DNA from: CAYMST01 sp964393115
GTDB taxonomy: Bacteria > Bacteroidota > Bacteroidia > Cytophagales > Cyclobacteriaceae
Reading direction: 5' to 3'
DNA: 26,248 nt
Assembly (NCBI GenBank): GCA_964393115.1
Contig: CAYMST010000030.1
Location: forward strand, 1 to 26,248
Each line of letters starts with the position of its first letter. Position 1 is the first letter of the stretch. Both the position numbers and the translations under genes were made by a program. Shown here piece after piece: positions 1 through 7,456 of this stretch. Below the pieces are notes generated by a model. That model was not told the DNA's origin and searched no databases. It saw nothing but the letters and a program-made list of their open reading frames with translations.

Positions 1-68
1 GAAAGGTAGACGATCGTTAGCGATGGTTCTCAGGATCGAAGTGTAACGAGCAGTACTCTGAAGAGGAT

Positions 69-836
69 TTGGAGAGTGGTTGGAGTCATTTTCAACTCAG
101 AGAATATGACCCCGTTATTGGTAGATGGCTAGTGCCTGATCCTTACCGTCAATTCGCAAGTCCGTATGTTGGCATAGGAAATAATCCGATCGCATATGTT
201 GATCCCGATGGAGGATGTGTTGATGGAAAGGGTAAATCGATTCCATGTCCAAATGGTATTCCAGAAGCAGGTAATGAAAAAACGGTGATTCTACCCGAAC
301 ACGTAGAAATAGGACAAAAGCCTTTGGTTGATAGATCTTTACCTCAGTCTTTGAAAACAAGATATGATTTTGTTGAAGGCCACATGGATTTTTCTGTTAA
401 ATCCAAAATTGGGATAGTTAATAATAATGATAATTTCATCAGTGGTTTTTCATCAAATCTTAGTGCGTTGGAGCTATTTAAATTCGGTTGGAAAATGGAT
501 CATGTTGAAGGACAAGGAAGTCAAGGTGGTTATTCTCGTTATATTATGAAGAATAATGAAGTGGTTCATAGCACCGGAGTAAGGGTAGAAGGAATGGTTG
601 ATGCTAAAGCAAGTACAGAAACGATTTATAATACTACAGGGGTTGTTTCGCATAAAACCAATTTTGGCAGTGGAGCACCGTTTGTAGAGGGCAAGGTTGT
701 CTTTGAACACTCAAATAAACATGGCCGAAGTGGATCAATCGTTGTAGGAACTCAAGAAGAATGGTCAAAATCTTTAGGCCCTTTCAGTTTAACCTTTGGT
801 TACAATGTTTCATTACAATTTAGAACTAGCTATTAA
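69..836 (+). CDS. Orphan RHS-repeat tip with variable C-terminal domain (putative polymorphic toxin)
   Basis: Residues 1 to about 49 match the conserved end of the RHS core: a YDPVIGRW motif, then PDPYRQF, GNNPIAYVDPDGG. In RHS proteins this junction precedes a variable, often toxic, C-terminal domain. Here that domain (about residues 50-255) matches nothing I recognise. It is beta-rich in appearance and ends in several strand-like segments. The called start is a TTG, but the frame stays open upstream to a TAG at 18-20, and the RHS-like reading (EEDLESGW) already begins before the TTG. The other two frames are also closed within the first 50 bases. The long RHS shell that should precede the tip is therefore missing, so this is an orphan or displaced tip or a 5'-truncated pseudogene. 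The next gene starts one base after its stop. RHS assignment is solid; toxin function is inference. Confidence 0.7.
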   Translation: MESGWSHFQLREYDPVIGRWLVPDPYRQFASPYVGIGNNPIAYVDPDGGCVDGKGKSIPCPNGIPEAGNEKTVILPEHVEIGQKPLVDRSLPQSLKTRYDFVEGHMDFSVKSKIGIVNNNDNFISGFSSNLSALELFKFGWKMDHVEGQGSQGGYSRYIMKNNEVVHSTGVRVEGMVDAKASTETIYNTTGVVSHKTNFGSGAPFVEGKVVFEHSNKHGRSGSIVVGTQEEWSKSLGPFSLTFGYNVSLQFRTSY

Positions 837-1235
837 ATGTTATTTATGTTTCTTGTATGGATATCCGCAATCTTTTTGTTCTTTAGTTTAGTATATTATT
901 CTTTTCTTAAGAGTAAAATCAACAAGATAATATGGGAGATAGACTATCTTAACCTACAGCTTAGAATGACTCCAATAGATAGGTATATTGAAATACCGAG
1001 ATATTTTTTTGACTCTTTCAAGTCAAAAAGCAAAACCCAAATAGTAGATAAATACTTAATTAATTTGCAGTATAAGAGGTTAGTAGGTGAGTATAATATA
1101 TTGAGAAAGCAAATTAAGATATCAATACCTGTACTTCTTTTATTCAATCTAATTTTAATGCTTATTCTAACAATTGGATTTCCTAGTGAGTCAATCGAGC
1201 TTATTCAAACTATAAAAAGATTACCTTCTCCATAA
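837..1235 (+). CDS. Small two-pass membrane protein, candidate immunity partner of the RHS tip
   Basis: The protein has 132 residues. It has a hydrophobic N-terminal segment (about residues 3-23), a central charged and coiled-coil-prone stretch (about 25-95), and a second membrane segment (about 96-114). I recognise no family. Its ATG directly follows the TAA of the RHS tip with no spacer, so the two are almost certainly cotranscribed and translationally coupled. In RHS and other polymorphic toxin systems the gene directly after the toxin normally encodes its immunity protein. A membrane-embedded partner would fit a toxin acting at the envelope. That role is inferred from position only. A strong terminator-like hairpin follows at 1332-1364, closing a two-gene unit. 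Confidence 0.6.
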   Translation: MLFMFLVWISAIFLFFSLVYYSFLKSKINKIIWEIDYLNLQLRMTPIDRYIEIPRYFFDSFKSKSKTQIVDKYLINLQYKRLVGEYNILRKQIKISIPVLLLFNLILMLILTIGFPSESIELIQTIKRLPSP

Positions 1236-1331
1236 TGTACCCCCTTTTGATTTAAGTCTTCAGTAAGTCTGGCGCAATGTCTTTTTGACCCGGTCAGGTT
1301 GACTTGTGTCCAGCGTAGAATATAAAAAGAT

Positions 1332-1364
1332 AAGCCTGGTAGAGATACTAGGCTTTGTTGTTTT
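1332..1364 (+). terminator. Intrinsic-type terminator after the RHS tip/membrane protein pair
   Basis: A 10-bp stem (1332-1341 pairs with 1346-1355, one G-U pair) closes a GAGA tetraloop and is followed by the T-rich run TTTGTTGTTTT. It lies about 100 bp after the stop of the membrane protein gene and is in the correct orientation to end that transcript. Confidence 0.7.
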
Positions 1365-1387
1365 AGGAAGCGTAAGCTTGTTGATCC

Positions 1388-1434
1388 AATCCTTACAGGT
1401 TTCTTTGAGTTCGAAAATAAAACCTGTAAGGATT
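1388..1434. repeat. Palindromic repeat, copy 1
   Basis: Perfect 15-bp arms, AATCCTTACAGGTTT at 1388-1402 and its complement at 1420-1434, surround the 17-nt loop CTTTGAGTTCGAAAATA (1403-1419). The left flank is TTGATCC and the right flank continues TTCGATGAC. A second copy lies at 2051-2095 with the same flanks but an inverted loop. The element resembles dispersed extragenic palindromes; I cannot assign it to a named family. Confidence 0.8.
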
Positions 1435-1666
1435 TCGATGACAAACTTGGTTTCACTGTCACACTTTAGCAAATCGTAACTATTGTTAAAGTTAGTAGCA
1501 GGGAAGTAGTATTTTTAATGCGGCGGTGAAACTGCGATTCTTACAAGGGAATGAGTTGCTTGAGTATCATTACAAATGATTGAATAATATGAGCACGTTT
1601 TTACACAGCCTCACACAAGTGTGTCAGAAGTAGTTAAAGGCATTTTGGTATGATAATAAATGATCT

Positions 1667-2152
1667 ATGAGCTCTACAATAAGGGATAAGCGGTTAATTG
1701 GAGGCGTGTGTACCTGGTTAGGTGCCAAATACTTGATTAATACCAAATATTTTAGGGTTTTATTCGCTATCACCACTGTTTTCTTTGTTTCCCCAGTTTT
1801 TTTTGGAAAGGATATCTGGATTAATAAATCTATTTTCGGGTATAATATTCATGCTTTCGGGCATGTTTTTGGGGTATGTTTTTGTTCTCAGGCAGTAGCT
1901 CGACTTTCGTTAAAATTGATGTTAGAAAAGTTGTCCGAGTTCCAAACATTACTACTAAATATGCACGCTAGCATTTTGCAGGCGATTGTAAGGAAACATA
2001 TTTGCGAGACGGCTTTGACTTTAGCAATACCAAAAGGTAGTATTGATCCGATCCTGACAGGTTTTATTTTCGAACTCAAAGAAACCTGTCAGGATTTCGA
2101 TAACGAGCCCGAATTTTTGATGGGATTCCAAACATGCCTCTTAAGTTTTTAA
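1667..2152 (+). pseudogene. Decayed PspC-like small membrane protein
   Basis: Residues about 6-45 resemble the start of a PspC domain: a DKRLIGGVC segment, a WLGAKY segment, then hydrophobic FRVLFAITTVFF and SPVFF. In Bacteroidota PspC proteins this is followed by a short hydrophobic helix and the protein soon ends. Here the reading instead leaves the family pattern after about residue 48. It continues through unrelated sequence and then runs across the palindromic repeat at 2051-2095, so the last 30 or so residues are repeat-derived. The most economical reading is a remnant or frameshifted PspC-like gene whose frame happens to stay open. A short functional peptide cannot be excluded. No neighbouring partner is evident. 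Confidence 0.4.
2051..2095. repeat. Palindromic repeat, copy 2 with inverted loop
   Basis: Perfect 14-bp arms, ATCCTGACAGGTTT at 2051-2064 and its complement at 2082-2095, surround a 17-nt loop TATTTTCGAACTCAAAG (2065-2081). The loop is the exact reverse complement of the loop in copy 1. Arms differ from copy 1 by a compensated pair (T-A replaced by G-C). Outer flanks (TTGATCC on the left, TTCGAT on the right) run in the same direction as in copy 1. Confidence 0.8.
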
Positions 2153-2509
2153 ATGATAGCAACCAACGCGGCCCGGGAAATGCATGACTATTGTTAAAGC
2201 TAGTACAAAATATAAGTATTTGTACTGTTATAGTAATCCTTAAACTGTCTATTCAAGTGCATCAGGTTTGACGTAAACCAATGATTGAATAAAATAGATA
2301 TGCTTTGCAAAAGCGCGGTAGAAGCCTCGATCGAGTAGCCTATTGTTTTGAAGAAACGGACTCTCTAGTAGGTAATTCTATACAGCAGTGTATCTATTCT
2401 CGTAAAAGCTTTTTATTCTTTTTCATGCGCGTTAATGAACCGTTAACTACCCTCGATTATGTTGAAATCGTCATGTAGTATTGCTGGGCCCAACCAAACT
2501 AGATGCGTA
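2153..2509. other. Intergenic region before the lipoprotein pair
   Basis: No gene is seen. The stretch holds ACTATTGTTAAAG at 2187-2199 and AATGATTGAATAA at 2280-2292. Both also occur downstream of palindrome copy 1 (1479-1491 and 1576-1588), so a longer degenerate direct repeat underlies both palindromes. The promoter of the lipoprotein pair presumably lies in the last 150 bases, but I could not identify a clear -7/-33 motif. Confidence 0.5.
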
Positions 2510-3166
2510 ATGAAAAATCGACTGATCACTCTTTTGCTTTTCATAGGCCTATCGTCCTGTTTATACCAGGAAGAAAGCCACTTGCTAATACCGGCTACCG
2601 TAAATGAAGCGAGCAAACGCTTTGAACAAAAAGGGTATAAAATGACAGGTGTTGTGAACGAATCAACGCTGAAAACCATGTTTCTAAACGATTCTGGTTA
2701 TGTCGCAGCTGAAACGAAAACCTTATTTCATTACTTCCAGAATAGACTTGAGATAGAAGATGTGGCTTTCACAGGAGGAAGAAATCCCACAGAGTACATC
2801 AATAGACCTTATCATCCTGTAGCGATCTGCTATGCTATGTACCGTTTAAATATTTCTCCTGGCACCATTCATTACCAAAGGAATATAACGGATTCGGATG
2901 AGTTGGTGAGGGCAAGAGTAGAATTTCAGTCGGAGTCTTCCATACCTGCTCTTTCCGAAACAATGGCGGAGGTTCTGCTAAGGTCATATACGAATTGGCC
3001 GGTTTATCAACTTATTGAAGAGCAAGTGGCATTCGCTACGGATCAAACTTACCTAAAGCACTCTTGCGGAGGAAACGATTCTAAAATTGTCGCTACCGCA
3101 ACATGGTATCCCACGTTAGGGAAGAATGGAGCATATGCTCGAGCAGTAATAGGGTGTGACGACTAG
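2510..3166 (+). CDS. Lipoprotein of unknown function, first of a tandem paralogous pair
   Basis: I chose the ATG at 2510 rather than the in-frame ATG at 2459 because it places a short lipoprotein signal at the N-terminus: MKN, a hydrophobic stretch, then the lipobox LSSC with Cys17. The mature protein has about 200 residues and matches no family I know. It shares a layout with the next gene: a DSGY segment, a WPVYQLIEE segment, then a C-terminal block with HSCGGND, W.PTLGK, GAYARA and a terminal IGCDD. Two conserved cysteines (in HSCGG and IGC) could form a disulfide in the mature protein. It is 52 bp from its paralogue and probably cotranscribed. The cellular site is the membrane surface by lipobox; role unknown. 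Confidence 0.75.
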   Translation: MKNRLITLLLFIGLSSCLYQEESHLLIPATVNEASKRFEQKGYKMTGVVNESTLKTMFLNDSGYVAAETKTLFHYFQNRLEIEDVAFTGGRNPTEYINRPYHPVAICYAMYRLNISPGTIHYQRNITDSDELVRARVEFQSESSIPALSETMAEVLLRSYTNWPVYQLIEEQVAFATDQTYLKHSCGGNDSKIVATATWYPTLGKNGAYARAVIGCDD

Positions 3167-3218
3167 GTTCGAAACGCTCAATTCGAGTTAAAATAAGATT
3201 TACCAAAACCAATAATTT

Positions 3219-3908
3219 ATGAAGACTAATGTACTCAGGGTATTGCTATTAATGCCCCTTTTTTCGTGTAGTGATAACGTCGAAGAAGACTTATCAGAAA
3301 CAATTCCTAAAACGGTTATGGAAGCATCTAACAACTTTACTGTTGATGTAGAGCATGTTTCGGGAGATATCAATGTGCTTACGTTAAAGAAGTTTTTTGA
3401 AAAAGACTCTGGTTACAGAGCCGACGATTTTTTGGTCCTTTCAAACTATTTATATCACCGTTTAAACACAGATCTATTAGCGGTTAGCACGGGTAGGCCA
3501 GAAATAGAAAGGGATAAGTTTTTTGGACTCTTGGATAAATTGAACCTGGGTAAAACAGACCCAGAGGTGGAGGCTTTTGTATCGGTGACGGTAAATGCTT
3601 TTACCAGTATTCACTATGAATCAAATAGGGGATTAGATACCGAATATGTCACGTCTAGTGTTTCGATTCAATCAGAGGGAAGTGTAGAAGCTAATACAAG
3701 GGTAAGTGCTGGGATCTGGTGGAGGCAGAGATCAGCCTGGCCGTTTTACAGAATTACAGAGGAGTTGGTTACACAGTCTGATGATTTTGCTCAGGCTACG
3801 CACTCGTGTGGAGGTAACGATACTAAAATTACAGCGATTGCTCAATGGTTTCCGACTCTAGGTAAACCTGGAGCCTATGCACGAGCGGAAATAGGGTGTG
3901 ACGATTAA
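3219..3908 (+). CDS. Lipoprotein of unknown function, second of a tandem paralogous pair
   Basis: The protein has 229 residues, starting with MKT, a hydrophobic run and the lipobox LFSC (Cys17). It is clearly paralogous to the gene 52 bp upstream. The final 35 residues are nearly colinear, with HSCGGND, W.PTLGK, GAYARA and the terminal IGCDD, while the N-terminal halves have diverged strongly. Shared weaker blocks are an LKKFFEKDSGY segment and a WPFYRITEE segment. The strongly conserved C-terminus beside a diverged body suggests that the end is the functional or structural core. A hairpin at 3922-3960 follows directly, so the pair forms a two-gene unit. I cannot name a function. Confidence 0.75.
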   Translation: MKTNVLRVLLLMPLFSCSDNVEEDLSETIPKTVMEASNNFTVDVEHVSGDINVLTLKKFFEKDSGYRADDFLVLSNYLYHRLNTDLLAVSTGRPEIERDKFFGLLDKLNLGKTDPEVEAFVSVTVNAFTSIHYESNRGLDTEYVTSSVSIQSEGSVEANTRVSAGIWWRQRSAWPFYRITEELVTQSDDFAQATHSCGGNDTKITAIAQWFPTLGKPGAYARAEIGCDD

Positions 3909-3921
3909 TCGCTTCTTGGAG

Positions 3922-3960
3922 CAATAAGCTCATATCAAAATGGAGGATATGGGCTTATTG
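3922..3960 (+). terminator. Hairpin terminator after the lipoprotein pair
   Basis: A 15-bp stem (3922-3936 with 3946-3960, one G-U pair) closes a 9-nt loop 14 bases after the lipoprotein stop codon. No T-tract follows, so termination is inferred from position and stem strength. Confidence 0.55.
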
Positions 3961-4640
3961 ATGACTACTATTATCCTTTAAACCATATTGATATATCAGT
4001 AGCTAAGATGAGTACGTGAAGGATCTTGTTACCGGTCAAGCTGGGTTTACCTCGAGTGGATAGTCACCAGAAAATATGTTTGAAGTCCCCTGTCTCCATC
4101 AGTGTTTGTCAAAATAGAGGAAAACAGAATTGTCGGTGATATATCTTGCTGCACCCCTCCCCTGCCAATATGAACAATGTGTTAATTCGCAATGGCTATC
4201 ACAGTTGATAGTAAAAAGTGCCATTTGCTTGGTGCAGTTAGATAGTGGTTATATAAGTGACAACTACCTTTGATCCGGCAAAGTAGCTTACGCTGTATAG
4301 ACGGTAGTAACATGTTGCTCGTGTCCTTTTTTCGTCTTGAAGTCCCCTATTATATGATGTTTGTGCAATCCCATATTGAAAAGAGTTAGGAAGATGAATG
4401 AAGTAGGCTGTCAACTTGAGTGGTGTCTATGAATTTGATAGATAAGGTGTTGGGCTGTGTTTTTTGTAGAGTAGAAGGGGGTTATTATAACCGGTTTGAT
4501 AATGTAAAATTTTGTAAAATGAGTGTTTTTCAGGAGAATGTTTTTTGTCGACGGGTGAAAATCACTTTAAATTCGGGATCACTGAAAAGTTCAGTGTTGA
4601 TCAAGAAAGGTCAAATGCTTTACTAACCAACTAAACAAAA
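3961..4640. other. 680-bp non-coding stretch
   Basis: I see no credible gene. The only same-strand frame (4420-4626) starts at a GTG, has an odd cysteine-rich composition and no family resemblance. The phrase TGAAGTCCCCT occurs twice (near 4080 and 4338) with partly similar following bases; this is too short to call a repeat. The region must contain the promoter for the tail-fibre/protease pair. Confidence 0.5.
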
Positions 4641-5912
4641 ATGAAACTTTTTCAATTAGCTGTAATCCTTACAGCCTTGTCGTTCTATGCGCAAGGTCAA
4701 AATTCACTTTATGTAGGCCGCTTTATTGATGGAGACCTCGAAGGCCGAATAGCTGCCTCAGGTCCTTCTGCAGAACTATCGCTGTCGAATAGGCATGCTG
4801 GTTCATTCGTCAATATTCCCACCAACGGGGAACGATGGGTGCTCTATAATTCAGGTCCGATAACTAATGGAAGGTTAACGTTTTGGACGGGGTCAAATAA
4901 ACTTAGTTTGACTAAATCGAGTGACCTTTATTTAGGCCCATTAACCGATACTGTCGATTTCGGAGGTCGACTTTCATTATCAGGAAGTAATGCAGAATTA
5001 TCACTTGCTAACCCTAGCGTGTCAGAATTTGTCAAAAACCCAACACAAGGAGAGCGATGGGCTATTTATAACTCAGGTCCCGCCAATGATGGACGGTTGA
5101 CATTTTGGTCAGGGTCGAATAAGCTGAGTCTTACCAAAGCGGGAGACCTCTACTTAGGTCCTACAACGGGAAGTACCTCTAATGGCGGTAGGCTGTCACT
5201 ATCAGGAAGTAGTGCTGAGTTGTCATTTGTCAACAGAAGCATATCGACATTTGTTGAAAACCCAACAGGAGGAGAACGATGGACGATTTATAACTCGGGC
5301 TCGGCATATGATGGACGGTTGACATTTTGGTCAGGGTCGAATAAGCTTAGCCTTACCAAAACGGGCGATCTTTATTTGGGACCAGCAGCCGGTACCACAT
5401 CTAGTGGTGGTAGACTTTCACTATCTGGAAGTAGCGCTGAATTGTCATTTGTGAACAGAAGCATAACTACATTCGTCAAAAACCCAACGCAAGGAGAGCG
5501 GTGGGTCATCTATAACTCTGGTTCACCAACTGACGGTAGACTAAACTTTTGGAGTGGTGGTGACAAGGTGGTATTTACTAAAGAAGGTCATGTAGGCATC
5601 GGAACGGCTAACCCAACTGCTTTACTCACTGTTAATGGTAAGATCGAAGCGGAAGAGATAGAGTGTAAACACATTGGTGCTGATTACGTTTTTGATGAAG
5701 ATTACAAGCTGAAATCTCTTGAGGACGTGGCTGAGTTTGTAGAGAAGAATCATCACCTTCCGGGTATTGCACCTGCTTCAGAAACGGAGAAAGGAGTTGA
5801 CCTCGGAGTATTTACTGAAAAACTACTTGAAAAAATTGAAGAGTTAACGCTTTATACCATCGAACAGGAAAGGAAGATTAATGCGCTTCAAGCACAACTA
5901 GATGCTCAATAA
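4641..5912 (+). CDS. Secreted tail-fibre-like repeat protein
   Basis: A signal peptide (about residues 1-19, ending AQGQ) is followed by four consecutive repeats of 73-74 residues (about 22-316). Each carries the blocks DLYLGP, GGRLSLSGS.AELS, GERW.IYNSG and GRL.FWSG.NKLSLTK. Then comes GIGTANPTALLTVNGKI and a C-terminal region with ADYVFDEDYKLKSLEDV, NHHLPGI and a coiled-coil-like EKIEELTLYTIEQE segment. This C-terminal arrangement is common in Bacteroidota secreted proteins annotated as tail-fibre or S74-like, where it probably drives trimerisation. I see no catalytic S74 motif and no typical T9SS tail. The metalloprotease gene follows after 35 bp and is likely cotranscribed. Confidence 0.75.
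   Translation: MKLFQLAVILTALSFYAQGQNSLYVGRFIDGDLEGRIAASGPSAELSLSNRHAGSFVNIPTNGERWVLYNSGPITNGRLTFWTGSNKLSLTKSSDLYLGPLTDTVDFGGRLSLSGSNAELSLANPSVSEFVKNPTQGERWAIYNSGPANDGRLTFWSGSNKLSLTKAGDLYLGPTTGSTSNGGRLSLSGSSAELSFVNRSISTFVENPTGGERWTIYNSGSAYDGRLTFWSGSNKLSLTKTGDLYLGPAAGTTSSGGRLSLSGSSAELSFVNRSITTFVKNPTQGERWVIYNSGSPTDGRLNFWSGGDKVVFTKEGHVGIGTANPTALLTVNGKIEAEEIECKHIGADYVFDEDYKLKSLEDVAEFVEKNHHLPGIAPASETEKGVDLGVFTEKLLEKIEELTLYTIEQERKINALQAQLDAQ
4704..5588 (+). repeat. Four in-frame 222-bp repeats (74 residues each)
   Basis: Units begin at 4704 (73 residues), 4923, 5145 and 5367. The last three are exactly 222 bp with no indels. Units 3 and 4 are most alike, and unit 1 is the most diverged and one codon shorter, which suggests stepwise duplication towards the 3' side. 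Confidence 0.85.
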
Positions 5913-5947
5913 GCACTTGTTCTTATAGTCATTTATATCAAGGAATT

Positions 5948-7297
5948 ATGAGAATGAGTTTAATTGCATTCGTGCTAATGGGCATATTTGCGAATATTCA
6001 TCAAGTGGCGTTTGGACAAGGGTTTTGTAGCACGCCAGATACTTCGAATATCAATATGTCACTATTCGATAAGGCTAATAGTCGATTGGCACAGATTTCG
6101 GATGAGTATATCTTACGAATTTACGTGCATGTGATCAGAAAATCTGACGGTACAGGTGGTCAAACCAGTACTGCCGTTAATCAGGGCTTGTCTATTTTGG
6201 ATGCCGATTTTAATCCACTTGGGATATACTTTCAATGGGATAGTGTTATTAACTATATTGATAATGACACCTACTATTATGCTCCAGGGAGTAATATCTT
6301 CACGGTAAATAATCACATTGATGGTATTGATATATACCTATATGCAGATGAAATCGGAGGGAGTGGTTTGGCTAATGGAGTAGGCTGGTCATCTGAATTT
6401 TATGTTACCGGATCTTGGGCTGGTCGTTCACTGACTACGTCACGGGTAATGTCTCACGAAATGGGACATGTCTTGTTTTTGTGGCACACACATCACGGTT
6501 CCTCATATGAACCTTCTCGATGTCAAGAACTAGCTGATGGTTCAAATAGTAGAGAATGTGGTGATTTTGTTGAGGACACTCCGGCTGACCCCTATCTAGG
6601 TTTTAACGTAGATGAAAACTGTAATTGGTTGGGAACTGGAGTTGATGCCAATGGGGATACATATGATCCAGATACTGAACAAATAATGGCGTATACAGAG
6701 TTGAGTTGTATGAGTCGTTTGACCCCTGTTCAAGGTGCAAGAATGCGGGCGGCTATAGCGGTCTTGTCCCATTTAATTAATGCTACAGTATATAAGTCGC
6801 ATGAGTGTGTGGAGCATAGATCCCTAACGGGTACTATAAGTCATGGAGATCACTATATACTAGCTTCCGACTCAATTGTTTCAACACAAAGTATAACAGA
6901 GAGTGCATATGCGTTTTATGGCGCTAGTACGTCTGTGAAAATGAATATCGGGTTCAAAGTCAGCGCGAGTGCAAGGTTTCAAGTATGGCTTTATGGTTGC
7001 TCTACTACGGGGGAAGTTGAACCGCCATCACCAGAACAAGGTTCCTCATCCTTTAAGATTAAACAGATGATGCAGCTATATCCAAACCCTGCTAAAGGCA
7101 CATTTAGTATAATGATGGATAAAACTGAGTTTCCGGCTGCTTACTCTATCTATTCTATTTCGGGTAAGGTACTTCAGAAAGGAACTGTGGATCATAGAAA
7201 TCAGAGTATTGAAGTGGGTGCAATTAGAAATGTGAACTTGCTCGTAAAGGTAATCGGTGCTAAAAACTCGTTTATCAGAAAGTTGATGTTGGAATAA
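5948..7297 (+). CDS. Secreted M43-type zinc metalloprotease with T9SS sorting domain
   Basis: The 449-residue protein has a signal peptide (1-24, ending AFGQ) and a pro or N-terminal region with RIYVHVI. The zinc site HEMGHVLFLWH puts ligands at His170, His174 and His180 with catalytic Glu171. IMAY with Met247, followed by a C.SRLTPVQ.ARM segment, fits the Met-turn of pappalysin/cytophagalysin (M43) proteases. Cysteine-containing blocks between them (SRCQELADG, ECGDFVEDTP, NCNW) are typical of that family. One oddity: the Gly that usually occupies the third position after the second His (HExxHxxGxxH) is Phe177. About 275-370 is a beta-sheet adhesin-like region, and about 375-449 (YPNPAKG, final KLMLE) is a type A T9SS tail, so it is secreted through the outer membrane. 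Substrate unknown. Confidence 0.85.
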   Translation: MRMSLIAFVLMGIFANIHQVAFGQGFCSTPDTSNINMSLFDKANSRLAQISDEYILRIYVHVIRKSDGTGGQTSTAVNQGLSILDADFNPLGIYFQWDSVINYIDNDTYYYAPGSNIFTVNNHIDGIDIYLYADEIGGSGLANGVGWSSEFYVTGSWAGRSLTTSRVMSHEMGHVLFLWHTHHGSSYEPSRCQELADGSNSRECGDFVEDTPADPYLGFNVDENCNWLGTGVDANGDTYDPDTEQIMAYTELSCMSRLTPVQGARMRAAIAVLSHLINATVYKSHECVEHRSLTGTISHGDHYILASDSIVSTQSITESAYAFYGASTSVKMNIGFKVSASARFQVWLYGCSTTGEVEPPSPEQGSSSFKIKQMMQLYPNPAKGTFSIMMDKTEFPAAYSIYSISGKVLQKGTVDHRNQSIEVGAIRNVNLLVKVIGAKNSFIRKLMLE

Positions 7298-7456
7298 TAC
7301 CATTTAGGCTATATAAGGGCGTATTAGTTTACGTCAGTGTTTTTTTCTTATTCAAGGCAAAAAATGCAGTCCTAGCAGCGCTAGGGCAAGGTTTTTTAAC
7401 GAAGAAGAAGGGAAAAACAGTAGCAAAATACACGTCATTATATAGTTTAAATGGTA
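7298..7456. mobile_element. MITE-like element, copy 1 (159 bp)
   Basis: Bounded by 19-bp inverted terminal repeats matching at 17 positions, from TACCATTTAGGCTATATAA (7298-7316) to TTATATAGTTTAAATGGTA (7438-7456). It has no coding capacity. The interior carries a short hairpin (CCTAGC-AGC-GCTAGG) and is nearly identical to the copy at 8228-8414 apart from a 28-bp indel. The terminal TA on both sides could be a TA target duplication. The element starts on the base after the metalloprotease stop codon. Confidence 0.7.

Larger units (their letters stand above)
1236..1666. other. Intergenic region with terminator and first palindromic repeat
   Basis: No convincing gene is present. The stretch holds the hairpin at 1332-1364, the palindromic repeat at 1388-1434, and a segment at 1479-1497 that recurs at 2187-2205 with one mismatch. 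The small reverse-strand reading frames across 1205-1472 run through the palindrome and are not credible genes. Confidence 0.6.

Noticed and set aside
1205..1472. Two reverse-strand frames across the first palindrome
   Set aside because: They overlap each other and the repeat, share the repeat-derived peptide with the frame at 1667-2152, and show no domain. They are by-products of the palindrome.
2459..2509. Upstream ATG extending the first lipoprotein by 17 residues
   Set aside because: It would place a polar stretch before the signal peptide and displace the lipobox from the N-terminus; the ATG at 2510 gives a normal lipoprotein start.
4079..4350. Phrase TGAAGTCCCCT occurring twice in the 680-bp gap
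   Set aside because: Eleven bases with weak similarity afterwards; not distinguishable from chance by eye.
4420..4626. 68-codon frame starting at GTG before the tail-fibre gene
   Set aside because: Odd composition, no family resemblance, no start signal, and it sits in the presumed leader of the next gene.
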